A program made the position numbers and the translations under genes. This document shows, one piece after another, positions 54,357 through 62,946 of a stretch of DNA of 64,000 nucleotides (positions are counted from its first letter, which is position 1; each line of letters begins with the position of its first letter). The stretch comes from Chersky-840 sp035604715 (GTDB lineage Bacteria; Actinomycetota; Acidimicrobiia; Acidimicrobiales; UBA8190): NCBI GenBank assembly GCA_963731665.1, contig CAVSWP010000003.1, positions 62,001 to 126,000 of the forward strand. The letters run 5' to 3'. The notes under the pieces are model-generated. The model searched no databases. It saw nothing but the letters and a program-made list of their open reading frames with translations, and was not told where the DNA came from.

Positions 54357-54755
54357 GTGCCCCAACCCCACGAAGCCGTCGTGCACCTCTCCGGCCAGGG
54401 TGAATCCGGACCGGCCGAGCCCGCGCCGGCCGAGCCCGGGGTGAGCGAGGAGCTCCGCGTGGTGCGTGAGGCCGAGCTCCGGGGGCTGATCGAGTTGATG
54501 CGCCCGGCCGTGCAGGCCGACGGCGGGGACCTCGAGCTCGTGTCCTTCGACGTGGTCTCGGGCGTGGTGGAGGTGCAGCTCCAGGGGGCGTGCAGTTCGT
54601 GCGCCATCTCGTCGGCCACCCTCCAAGGCGGGGTGGACCGCATCCTGCGCAGCCGCCTGGACTGGGTCACCGAGGTGGTCGGTGGCGTCGACGAGAGCGC
54701 CGATCCCTTCGACAGCGCTGCCCTCGGACGCGGAGGGTACGTCCCCCGGTCCTGA
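54357..54755 (+). CDS. NifU-like C-terminal domain (Fe-S scaffold) protein
   Basis: About 132 residues. LMRPAVQADGGDLELVSFDV followed by GACSSCAISSATLQGGVDRI (Cys-x2-Cys) is the NifU/Nfu Fe-S cluster-carrier motif. The N-terminal 50 residues are low-complexity Pro/Glu. GTG 54357 is the start nearest that motif, though upstream GTG codons are open in frame; none has a strong ribosome site. It ends five bases from the convergent dehydrogenase gene. Confidence 0.75.
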   Translation: MPQPHEAVVHLSGQGESGPAEPAPAEPGVSEELRVVREAELRGLIELMRPAVQADGGDLELVSFDVVSGVVEVQLQGACSSCAISSATLQGGVDRILRSRLDWVTEVVGGVDESADPFDSAALGRGGYVPRS

Positions 54756-54759
54756 GCCC

Positions 54760-56524
54760 TCAGGCGGCCAGGTCGGACTCGTCGATGGTGCCGTAGCGCA
54801 CCAGCGGCTCGAAGAGGTCGAGGACCGTGCGATCGGGGTCGGTGATCCCCCGCAGGGGCGCCGACGCCAGCCGGCGGGAGGCGAAGTGCCTGGCCACGGC
54901 GGCTTTGCGGGCGTCGCCGTCGCGATCGAGCGACCACGCCGCCTCTTCGACGAGCAGGGCTCCCTCCACCGTGTCGGCCAGCAACAGGGCGAACCTGCGG
55001 CTCTGGAGCAGTGCCATGTCGTCGGGTGCGGCTTCGAGGTAGGAGATCGCCGTCCTGGTGTCGCGCAGCGACTCGGCCACGGTGTCGAGCGCCCCGGCCA
55101 GGACCTTGTGGCCCGAGCCCGTCTCCAGGGCCTGTTCGACGCGCGCCAGCAGGGCGAGGTGGGCGTGCTCGCCCCGCATGGCCCGTCGGACGTCGATGCA
55201 CAAGATGTTCTCGGTGCCCTCCCAGATGGTGTGGCACTGGGCGTCTCGAAGCTGGCGGGCCATCGGCCAGTCCTCCATGTACCCGTTGCCACCGAGGACC
55301 TCGAGCCCGGTCGAGGCCGCCCACAGCGCCCGGCGGGTGCAGCGCATCTTGGCCAGGGGGACCAGGATGCGACGGACCAGGCGGCCCGTCTCGGCGTCTT
55401 GCGCCCCCCGGGTGGCCGCCGCGCACTCGTAGGTGGCGGCCATGCCGGCCTCGAGGTCGACGAGCAGGTCCACCAGGGTCTCGCGCACCAGCGGGTAGCT
55501 GTCGATGCGGTTCCCGAACTGGGCGCGTCGGGCGCCGTAGATGGCGGCCTCGAGAAACGAACGGCGGTGGATGCCCAGCCCCATCAGGGCCACGCCGAAG
55601 CGGCTCCCGTTCACCATCTCCATCATCCGGTTGATGCCCCGGCCGTCGCGTGCCGCGTCGGCGACGTCGGCGTCGGTGGCGCCCGAGCCTCCGGCCAGCC
55701 ACGCCCGGGCACCGTCGAGCGACACCTCGCCGGTGGGAACGCCGACCGTGCCGAGCTTGGGCTTGAGGCGCTTGATGCGGAAGCCGTTGGGGGACCCGTC
55801 GGGCAGGATGCGGGGCACGATGTAGGTGGCCAGTCCCCGGCTCCCGTCCGGGGCCCCGTCGGGCCGGGCGAGCACGATGAACACCTCGGCGTCGACGTTG
55901 GAACAGAAGTGCTTCTCGCCCGACAGCAGCCACTCGTCGCCGTCCTGGACGGCGCGGGTGGTATTGGCCCCCACGTCGCTTCCCCCCTGGCGCTCGGTGA
56001 GGAACATGCCGCCCTCCCAGGCGTCGTCGGGGTCCAGGCTGCGCAGCCGGCGCAGCAGGTCGTCGCGCGACGACTGCGGGGGCGTAGCGCTCCACGATGT
56101 CGGCGGCCCCCGACGTCATGCCCAGCCCGCAGTAGACCGCCGTCTCGGCCTGCGACACCAGGTACGACACCGATGCCGTCACCACGCCGGGCACGGGCCG
56201 CCCGGCCAGGGACTCCAGGCTGACGAACCCGTTGCGCACCAGGTCCGCCTTGTTCTGGGTCCAAGTGGGGTGATGGACGACCTCGTCGACTTCCTGCCCC
56301 CAGCGGTCGTAGCGGCGCAGGACCGGCCCGTGCTTGTCGGTGACCTCGGCCCGGGGGGCGATGACCTGCCCCACGAGCGCCCCGAAGCGACCCACGTGCT
56401 CCTCGGCCAGGGCGCGCTCGTCGGGGTCGGGGAGGTGCCGGTCCAAGAGGGCGCCCAGGTTGGGGTCCAGGCGGTACCAGTCGAGCCCGGCGGCCTGCTC
56501 GAACTCCGCGTAGTCGGGAAGCAT
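54760..56524 (-). pseudogene. AidB/ACAD11-like acyl-CoA dehydrogenase, frameshifted
   Basis: About 587 residues after repair. The N-terminal 170 residues (MLPDYAEFEQAAGLDWYRLD to DIVERYAP) and the rest (GGMFLTERQGGSDVGANTTR onward) are in different frames; adding one base at the G5 run 56078-56082 joins them as YAPPQSSRDDLLRRLRSLD. MFLTERQGGSDVGAN and WLLSGEKHFCSN are typical of AidB-like dehydrogenases, as is GLEVLGGNGYMEDWPMARQL with ENILCIDVRRAM. Likely a sequencing error, so the enzyme is probably intact in life. Confidence 0.72.
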
Positions 56525-56585
56525 CCCCCGATGCTACGGCTCCCGGGGCTTCCTGGCCGTCAGGTCGACGGGCCCGGGCATTCCC

Positions 56586-56605
56586 TTAGCAAAACTAATT
56601 AGAAT
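56586..56605 (+). promoter_or_regulatory. AT-rich operator and -10 element of the MarR gene
   Basis: TTAGCAAAACTAATTAGAAT. It contains the palindrome CTAATTAG (56595-56602), the inverted pair TTAG...CTAA (56586-56597) and a good -10 TAGAAT (56600-56605). Six bases on is the ATG at 56611, so the transcript would be leaderless. The palindrome covers the -10 region, the expected place for repression by MarR. It is the only AT-rich island nearby. Confidence 0.6.
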
Positions 56606-56610
56606 GGTGA

Positions 56611-57123
56611 ATGATGACCACGATGACCCCGGACCCCCCGCCCCCCAACCCCCCCGCCCCCCAAACCCCGACGCCGACCCCGGTCGAGGCCGCCGGCGCA
56701 CCCGGATCTGATGCCGAGATGGCGGCCCGCCTGAGGCTGGCCGTTTTGCGCCTCAGTCGCCGGCTCCGCCAACAGGTCGCCGGTGGGGTGACCTCGTCGC
56801 AGGTGTCCGCCCTGGCCACCATCGAGCGGCTGGGCACCCCCACGTTGGGCGAGCTCGCGTCCTCGGAACAGGTCCAGCCACCGAGCATGACCAAGATCGT
56901 GATGAGCCTCGAAGCGGCCGGGCTGGTCGCCCGCCACGAGGACCATGCCGACGGCCGCATCGTGCGCGTGGGGCTCACCGGCGATGGTCGTCGGACCTTG
57001 CAACGGAGCCGGTCGCTGCGCACCGCCTATCTCGTGCGTCGATTGCGGGGGCTGTCCGGTGACGACCGGGATGCGCTGGCGGCGGCGGTGGCTCTGCTCG
57101 AACATCTCGTGGAGCAGCCGTGA
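56611..57123 (+). CDS. MarR-family transcriptional regulator
   Basis: 170 residues. A Pro-rich N-terminal segment (residues 7-30, mostly Pro/Thr) precedes the winged-helix core: RLAVLRLSRRLRQQVAGGVT, SQVSALATIERLGTPTLGEL, the recognition helix SMTKIVMSLEAAGLVARHED, the wing ADGRIVRVGLTGDGRRTL, and a long dimerisation helix. It is coupled by a GTGA overlap to an MFS exporter, the usual arrangement in which the regulator represses efflux until a compound binds. The start is supported by the promoter just upstream. Confidence 0.85.
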   Translation: MMTTMTPDPPPPNPPAPQTPTPTPVEAAGAPGSDAEMAARLRLAVLRLSRRLRQQVAGGVTSSQVSALATIERLGTPTLGELASSEQVQPPSMTKIVMSLEAAGLVARHEDHADGRIVRVGLTGDGRRTLQRSRSLRTAYLVRRLRGLSGDDRDALAAAVALLEHLVEQP

Positions 57124-58445
57124 CGCGCCTGCGCAGGGTGGCCGGCACGACGTTCCAGTCGCTGCACGTGCGCAACTACCGGCTGTACTTCACCGGCCAG
57201 CTCATCTCGGTGAGCGGCACGTGGATGCAGAGCGTCGCCTTGGCGTGGCTGGTGGTGCACTACCTGGCGCCGCGCAGTCAACGGGGCGTCGACCTGGGGT
57301 TCACGTTGGCCCTGCAGTTCCTGCCCCTGCTGGTCTTCGGGGCCTGGGGTGGGCTCGTGGCCGACCGCGTGGACAAGCGGCGCCTGTTGGTCACGACGCA
57401 GAGTTGCGCCGGGGTGCTGGCTCTCGTCCTGGGGCTCCTGGTGCTCGTGGGCCACGGTCCGGCGGGTGACGCCCATCTGTGGGAGGTCTATCTCCTGTCC
57501 CTGCTGCTCGGGGTCGTGACCCTGTTCGACAACCCCGCCCGCCAGACCTTCGTCATCGAGATGGTCGGCCAGGGCGACCTGCCCAATGCCGTCAGCCTCA
57601 ACAGCACCATCATGAACGGCGCCCGGGTCATCGGTCCCGCCATCGGTGGCGTGCTCATCGCCACCGTGGGCCTGGGCGAGTGCTTCCTGGTCAACGCGGC
57701 GAGCTACATGGCGGTGATCGTGGCCCTGATGCTCATGCGGCGTTCGGAGCTCCAACCGGCCCAGCGCGTGGCGCGCGCCAAGGGCCAGCTGCGCGAGGGC
57801 GTGCGCTACGCGTGGCGGACCCCCAACCTCCGGGGCCCGCTCCTGCTGATCTTCGTGGTCGGCCTGCTGGCCTACAACTTCACGGTGGTCCTCCCCCTGC
57901 TGGCCCAGGACACGTTCCACGGAGGAGCCGGGACCTTCGCCCTCCTCACCTCGCTCATGGCGGGCGGCGCCGTCATCGGGGGTCTCGTCACGGCCCATCG
58001 GGGCCGGCCCGACATCCACCGCCTGACCGGTGTCGGCATCGCCTTCGGCGTGCTCATCGCGACGGTGGCGTTGTCGCCGACCCTCGTAGTGGCGTGCGTG
58101 GCGATCGTGTTCATGGGTGGGCTGTCGATCGCCTTCGTCGCCACCGCCAACTCCACCATCCAGCTCCGGGTGGAGCCCACCATGCGGGGTCGGGTGATGG
58201 CGCTGTTCGCCATGGGCTTCTTGGGCACCACCCCCATCGGCGCCCCCCTGGTGGGCTGGATCTCGCAGGCCTCGAGCCCCCGGGTGGCGCTCGGGGTGGG
58301 CGCGCTGGCCACGGTGGTGGCGTCCGCGCTGACGCTGGTGCGCCACCGCCACGAGCACCGCCGCGCCGAGATCGACACGATGCCCGAGTCCATGCCCGTA
58401 GCGGTGGACGAGGCCGAGCCCGGCACCGAGCTCGGCGTGGCCTGA
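57120..58445 (+). CDS. MFS transporter (EntS/MFS_3-like exporter)
   Basis: 441 residues, twelve helices. The start LHVRNYRLYFTGQLISVSGTWMQ (first 17 residues after the tail) and the loop WGGLVADRVDKRRLL are the signature of the MFS_3 subgroup that includes the enterobactin exporter EntS and multidrug exporters; NSTIMNGARVIGPAIGGVL and STIQLRVEPTMRGRVMALFA are also diagnostic. GTG start overlaps the marR stop. Probably exports a toxic or signalling compound sensed by MarR. Confidence 0.86.
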   Translation: MTRLRRVAGTTFQSLHVRNYRLYFTGQLISVSGTWMQSVALAWLVVHYLAPRSQRGVDLGFTLALQFLPLLVFGAWGGLVADRVDKRRLLVTTQSCAGVLALVLGLLVLVGHGPAGDAHLWEVYLLSLLLGVVTLFDNPARQTFVIEMVGQGDLPNAVSLNSTIMNGARVIGPAIGGVLIATVGLGECFLVNAASYMAVIVALMLMRRSELQPAQRVARAKGQLREGVRYAWRTPNLRGPLLLIFVVGLLAYNFTVVLPLLAQDTFHGGAGTFALLTSLMAGGAVIGGLVTAHRGRPDIHRLTGVGIAFGVLIATVALSPTLVVACVAIVFMGGLSIAFVATANSTIQLRVEPTMRGRVMALFAMGFLGTTPIGAPLVGWISQASSPRVALGVGALATVVASALTLVRHRHEHRRAEIDTMPESMPVAVDEAEPGTELGVA

Positions 58446-58462
58446 CCCCACGCGCCGCCGGG

Positions 58463-59689
58463 TTACGAGGGCTTGGGCTCCTTGGGGAGGCCGAGGACGC
58501 GCTCTCCCACGATGTTGCGCTGGATCTCGGCGGTGCCGCCCCAGATGGTCTCCGAGCGGCTGAAGAAGAACGACGCCTGCAGGTCGCTGACGGGGTAGTC
58601 GGCGTTGCCGCGTCGGGGGCGCATGAGCTCGTCCCCGTCGACTCCGGGGCCGGTGAGGACCTGTCCCTCGAGGCCGAGGATGTCGATGGCGAGGTTCATG
58701 ACGTCGCGGTGGTACTCGGACCAGAAGATCTTGTGGGTGGCGCCCAGCGCGCCCGCATGATTGGTCCCGTTCAGTGCGTCGGTGAGCGACCGGTACCCGT
58801 TGATCTGCATGATCTTGACCTTGGACCAGGCCCGCGCCAGCCCCTGGCGGACCTCGGGGTCGCCGCTGCGGTCGGTGCGCCGGGCCTCGGCGATGATGTG
58901 GTCGAGCTCCCGGGCGAAGCGCCGGTGCCCGGTCGTCGAGGAGGCGCCCCGTTCGAAGCCCAGGGTGGTCATGGCCACCTTCCAGCCGTTGTTCACGCCT
59001 CCCACCACGTTGTCCTTCGGGCAGCGGGCGCCGGTGAAGAACACCTCGTTGAACTCCGAGGAGCCGTCGATCTGTCGTATGGGCCGCACCTCGACCCCGG
59101 GCTGCTTCATGGGGACGAGCAGATAGGAGATGCCGGCGTGCTTGGGCGCCTCGGGATCGGTCCGGGCGAGCAGGAAGATGTAGTCGGCGAATTGCGCCTG
59201 GGTCGTCCACACCTTCTGGCCGTGCACCACCCATTCGTCCCCGTCGAGCTCGGCCCGCGTCTTGAGCGATGCCAGGTCACTGCCGGCGTCGGGCTCGGAG
59301 AACCCCTGGCACCAGGCGATGGAGCCGTCGAGGATCTTGGGGATGAACGCTCGCTTCTGCTCCTCGGTTCCCCACTGCAAGATGGTCGGGCCCACCAGGG
59401 TGTCGCCGAAGAAGTCGGCGCGCATGGGGGCGCCGGCCCGGGCGAATTCCTCGTTGAGCACGACCTGCTCGATCAGTGACAGGCCCTTGCCCCCGTACTC
59501 CGTGGGCCACGAGGCGCATATCCATCCCCCCTGGCGCAGTGTGCGGATCCAGTCGGCGTTGAAGGCCTCACGCTCGGGCCCCGAGAGCCGGAACCCGGGA
59601 TCGAACCATTCCTCGGGGAGGTTGTCCTCCAGCCAGCCCCTGACCTCCTTGCGCATGGCCTCGGCTTCGGGCGGGTAGGTCAGGTCCAC
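58463..59689 (-). CDS. Acyl-CoA dehydrogenase (FadE-like)
   Basis: 408 residues. CQGFSEPDAGSDLASLKTRA and WVVHGQKVWTTQAQFADYIF flank the flavin site, and the C-terminal SETIWGGTAEIQRNIVGERV is the FAD/CoA end. The catalytic base is not obvious at the canonical Glu near the C-terminus (GTAEIQ is present). These FadE-type proteins in actinobacteria often form heteromers for steroid side-chain degradation; only one subunit is here. ATG 59689. It lies downstream of the NRAMP-like gene on the same strand but 45 bases apart. Confidence 0.9.
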   Translation of the reverse strand: MDLTYPPEAEAMRKEVRGWLEDNLPEEWFDPGFRLSGPEREAFNADWIRTLRQGGWICASWPTEYGGKGLSLIEQVVLNEEFARAGAPMRADFFGDTLVGPTILQWGTEEQKRAFIPKILDGSIAWCQGFSEPDAGSDLASLKTRAELDGDEWVVHGQKVWTTQAQFADYIFLLARTDPEAPKHAGISYLLVPMKQPGVEVRPIRQIDGSSEFNEVFFTGARCPKDNVVGGVNNGWKVAMTTLGFERGASSTTGHRRFARELDHIIAEARRTDRSGDPEVRQGLARAWSKVKIMQINGYRSLTDALNGTNHAGALGATHKIFWSEYHRDVMNLAIDILGLEGQVLTGPGVDGDELMRPRRGNADYPVSDLQASFFFSRSETIWGGTAEIQRNIVGERVLGLPKEPKPS

Positions 59690-59734
59690 AGGGTCGAACG
59701 TATCGCCGGGACCGGGCCTGGGCCAGGCGGGTCG

Positions 59735-61309
59735 TCAGCCGATCTGGATCGCTTTCACGAGCAGTAAGGCCACCGCCACGAAGAGGTACCCGTACATCAT
59801 GTACATCGTCGTCGTGCGACCCCGGGTCCACTTGGGCCGCTCGATCAGGGCCAGGGGCGGCATGCGCCAGGTCTCGCGCCGCTCGCGCTCGAGGCGGTCA
59901 AGAGGGGGGCGCCGGCCCAGGGCGCGCACGTACAACGTCCCCGCCACGATCAGGACCACGGCCAGGGCTGCCGTCAGGCCGGCCAGGAGGGCGGGGACGT
60001 CCAGGTGGGAGAACACCGTGGTGGTCATCAAGATGAGCGACAAGACGAACAGGACCGACACGATGAACGTCGCCACCACGTTGAGCCAGGGCCGGTTGAC
60101 CCACGGCCCGAGCACGGCCTTGTCGTTGCACAGCAGGAGGAGGAAGACGGTGGCACTCGGGAGCAGGATCCCGGCCAGCGCCTGCACCGCGACGGTGATG
60201 ACTCCGAGGGGGGCGCCGGGGATGAGCACGATGGCGCCGGCGCAGGCGACGATGCCGGTAAAGGTGGCGTAGAAGAACTTGGCGTCGCGCACCCGGCGGT
60301 TGAGCGAGTGCCGGGTGCCGAAGATGTCGCCGAAGGCGTACGACGTCGACAGGGTCACCGCGGCGGCCCCGATGATCGACGCGTTCAGCAGGATGATGGC
60401 GAACAGCGTCCCAGTGGCGTTGCCCAGATAGCGGTCGAGCCCGTGGGCCACGCCGGCGGCGTTGCTGAACTTTCCCGCCAGCGGGGTATGGGCGAAGGCG
60501 AAGGCCACCGTGATGATGATGAGGCTGGCGGCGAGGACCGTGATCAACGAGCCCAGGACGGTGTCGACCCGCTCGTAGTTGATCCAGCGGGGGGTGATGC
60601 GCTTGTCCACGATGTTGGACTGCTGGAAGAACAGCTGCCACGGAGCCACCGTGGTCCCCACGATGGCGATGATGAGCAGGACGGAGGTGGAGTTGAAGCC
60701 ACCAGCCACCCCCGGGGTGACGAAGTGCTTGAACACGGGCCCGGCCTGGGGATGGGCGTACACCGCCAACGGGATCACGAGGAAGTTGGCCACGATGAAC
60801 ACGAGCATGAACCGCTCCCAGCGCCGGAAGCTGCCGGTGGCAGTCATGGCCACCAGGCCCAGCGCGGCCAGCGGGACCGAGATGTAGGGGCTCACCCCGA
60901 AGAAGCCCAGCGCCAGGCTGACGCCGATGAACTCGGTGACGATGGTGAGGAAGTTCAAGACGAAGAGATCCCCCACCGAGAACGCCCCCCAGAACCTCCC
61001 GAAGCGCTCGTTGATCAGCCGGGCGTGGCCCACACCGCACACCGCGCCCAGGCGGACGACCATCTCCTGGTTGACGATGAGCACCGGGATGAGCAGCGGC
61101 AGGGTCCACAGGAGGCTGAGACCGAAGTTCTGTCCGGCCTGGGCGTAGGTGGCCACCCCGCCGGCGTCGTTGTCGCCCACCATGACGATGAGGCCCGGAC
61201 CGACGATGGCCAACAAGGTCAGCGCCCGGCCCCGCCAGGAGCGTCGAGGGGAGTCGTCGTGGACGCCGATGCTCCCGAGCGCGCCGTGGATGCCCTCGTC
61301 AGAAGGCAT
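59735..61309 (-). CDS. NRAMP-family divalent-metal transporter with altered metal-site motifs
   Basis: 524 residues, eleven helices plus a tail. The fold is clearly NRAMP, but TM1 reads GDNDAGG (45-51) where Mn/Fe transporters have DPGN, and TM6 reads TTVAPWQLF (219-227) in place of the MPHN type motif, so the usual coordinating Met is Ala. NRAMP-related Mg2+ transporters (NRMT) show the same kind of departure, including loss of that Met. The gene upstream encodes a soluble Mg2+-sensor-like protein, which agrees with Mg2+ as substrate. ATG 61309 has a weak ribosome site; a short ORF with a strong one overlaps it. Confidence 0.85.
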   Translation of the reverse strand: MPSDEGIHGALGSIGVHDDSPRRSWRGRALTLLAIVGPGLIVMVGDNDAGGVATYAQAGQNFGLSLLWTLPLLIPVLIVNQEMVVRLGAVCGVGHARLINERFGRFWGAFSVGDLFVLNFLTIVTEFIGVSLALGFFGVSPYISVPLAALGLVAMTATGSFRRWERFMLVFIVANFLVIPLAVYAHPQAGPVFKHFVTPGVAGGFNSTSVLLIIAIVGTTVAPWQLFFQQSNIVDKRITPRWINYERVDTVLGSLITVLAASLIIITVAFAFAHTPLAGKFSNAAGVAHGLDRYLGNATGTLFAIILLNASIIGAAAVTLSTSYAFGDIFGTRHSLNRRVRDAKFFYATFTGIVACAGAIVLIPGAPLGVITVAVQALAGILLPSATVFLLLLCNDKAVLGPWVNRPWLNVVATFIVSVLFVLSLILMTTTVFSHLDVPALLAGLTAALAVVLIVAGTLYVRALGRRPPLDRLERERRETWRMPPLALIERPKWTRGRTTTMYMMYGYLFVAVALLLVKAIQIG

Positions 61310-61343
61310 GGGCGTTCTCGGTGTGCAGGGCCTTTCGGGCCAT
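61299..61343 (-). CDS. Candidate 14-residue leader ORF overlapping the NRAMP-like start
   Basis: MARKALHTENAHAF preceded by GGGAGGT six bases upstream. It runs through the NRAMP-like ATG in another frame and stops 5 bases inside it. It could be a leader peptide coupling translation of the transporter, or a sign that a single-base error hides a longer transporter N-terminus. Confidence in translation is low. Confidence 0.35.
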   Translation of the reverse strand: MARKALHTENAHAF

Positions 61344-61517
61344 GACGGACCTCCCGACGGTGCCGGCGTCGTGGGCGTGCAGGGATCGCGCGCACGCCAA
61401 GGCGTCGGTCGGCCTCCGGTCAGCCCAGCGGCGTCAACCCTGCCTGGCGGCGTGCGCGCGTGAATCGTCTAGGTGACGGGTCAGCGTGCAGCGCTGCTCC
61501 TTCATGTGGCCCTCGGA

Positions 61518-61620
61518 GCCGCACCCGAGAAGACGGTGACATCCGGTAGGGCGCCGGACTCGCCGCGACAACTGCTCACGGTGCACCTCGACCCGCCGGG
61601 GAGCCCGGCTGAGGTGCGGC
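61518..61620 (-). promoter_or_regulatory. Structured leader of the NRAMP-like gene, candidate riboswitch
   Basis: Two mutually exclusive pairings: GCCGCACC (plus strand 61518-61525) with GGTGCGGC (61613-61620), or GCACCTC (61583-61589) with GAGGTGC (61611-61617). Both perfect 7-8 bp helices use the same bases at 61613-61617. It lies about 210 bases before the transporter start, transcribed toward it. On the transcript it is preceded by AGGTAGGATCGCTCC, which loosely recalls the M-box core AGGTGAGGCTCC, but I could not establish an M-box. Confidence 0.4.
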
Positions 61621-61686
61621 TTCTTCCGGAGCGATCCTACCTGGTCCGCCCCCACCACGGCATGGCCGTGCGATTGGTGACCCGGG

Positions 61687-62946
61687 TCACTCCTCGGGGG
61701 CGCTCATGCCGAAGTCGCGCCGCCACCCCGTGGGGAGGAGCATCTCGAGCACGTCGTCCACGGTGATGACGCCCACCATGCGGTGCTCCTCGTCCATGAC
61801 CGGGGCCACGGTCAGGTTGAAGTCCGACATCTTGCGGGTGACGGCGTGGAGGTCCCAGTCGGGGTGGACGTGGGCCGGGTTGGGTTTGACCACCGAGCCC
61901 AGCGTCGCCGTGGCCGGAGCCTGAACGAGGATCACCACCGAGGCGAAGCCGGTGACGCGTCCGTCGTTGCCGCGGGCGAAGACCACGGCGAGGGCCTCGG
62001 GGGGCGCTTTGCTGGTGCGCACCGCCTCGAGCACCTCGGGCACCAACGTGGACTCCGCCATGCACAGGAAGTCGGGGCTCATGAGCCCCCCGGCCGTTTC
62101 GGGGTTGTAGTTCAACAGCGCCCGGATCTTGCGCTGCTGGGCCAAGGGGAGGAGCCCGAGCACCGGGAGACGGTGGTCCTGGTCGAGCTCCACGATGAGA
62201 TCGGCGGCGTCGTCGGGGGCCATGGTGCCGAGCAGGCGGGCCGCCTCGGCGTCGGTGCGGCTCCGGACGAACTCGATCTGGTGTTCGGCATCGAGCTCTT
62301 CGAACACGTCGGCTTCGAGCTCGAGGTCCTGGCCCACGGCCTCGATGATCTCCTCGCCCTCTTCGTGCGAGGCCGCCTCCACCAGGTCGGCGATCTGGGC
62401 GGGATGGAGCCGGGCCAGCTTGCGGTAGGGGATGCGCAGGCGCGCCGTGGGGACGTGCGCCACGAAGGGTTCGATGCTCGCCCAGTCCACCACCTTGCCG
62501 GTCGGGATGCGCCGCCCCAGCGAGCGCGGCAAGAGGTGTCGCAGCGCGACCCGGGGACTGGGATCGACGGCCACGACCTCCCACCGGCCGTCGACGCGGG
62601 CCAGCTCGATCTCGTTGGCGCGGATCAGGCGGGCACCTTGGAGATTGATGAGGTGACGGGCCCGGAGGTCCTTGGACAGCAGCACCTCTCCCGGTCGGCG
62701 CTCGAAGCGCTTGAGGCTCACGGTGTCGCCCACGAACTGCACCCGACCGGGTTGCAGGTCGGGGATGCGGGAGATGGGGACGAAGAGCTGGCGCCGGGCA
62801 ATGCGCACCACGACGCCGGTCACCGGTGGGTGCGGCGAGACACCCAGGTGGGCGATGAGGTCCTCCACACGGCCGAGGCGGTCCCCGTCGCGGTCCACGA
62901 GCGCACCCCTCACCACGCTCGACAGGTGCAGGATCTCGACGGCCAT
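61687..62946 (-). CDS. PRC-barrel / MgtE-N / CBS-domain soluble protein, Mg2+-sensor-like
   Basis: 419 residues with no membrane segment. Residues 1-150 form two PRC-barrel-like repeats (VRGALVDRDGDRLGRVEDLI and a second). Residues ~190-305 match the MgtE N domain (LARLHPAQIADLVEAASHEE, TMAPDDAADLIVELDQDHR, LLNYNPETAGGLMSPDFLCM) and a CBS pair follows. In MgtE these parts sense cytosolic Mg2+ and gate the channel, but the channel is missing here. The NRAMP-like transporter lies downstream on the same strand, 377 bases on, and may be the partner. ATG 62946 has GGAG nine bases upstream. Confidence 0.85.
   Translation of the reverse strand: MAVEILHLSSVVRGALVDRDGDRLGRVEDLIAHLGVSPHPPVTGVVVRIARRQLFVPISRIPDLQPGRVQFVGDTVSLKRFERRPGEVLLSKDLRARHLINLQGARLIRANEIELARVDGRWEVVAVDPSPRVALRHLLPRSLGRRIPTGKVVDWASIEPFVAHVPTARLRIPYRKLARLHPAQIADLVEAASHEEGEEIIEAVGQDLELEADVFEELDAEHQIEFVRSRTDAEAARLLGTMAPDDAADLIVELDQDHRLPVLGLLPLAQQRKIRALLNYNPETAGGLMSPDFLCMAESTLVPEVLEAVRTSKAPPEALAVVFARGNDGRVTGFASVVILVQAPATATLGSVVKPNPAHVHPDWDLHAVTRKMSDFNLTVAPVMDEEHRMVGVITVDDVLEMLLPTGWRRDFGMSAPEE

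Noticed and set aside
61434..61658. 74-residue open frame between the NRAMP-like and sensor-like genes
   Set aside because: Arg/His-rich translation with no ribosome site, overlapping the structured leader.
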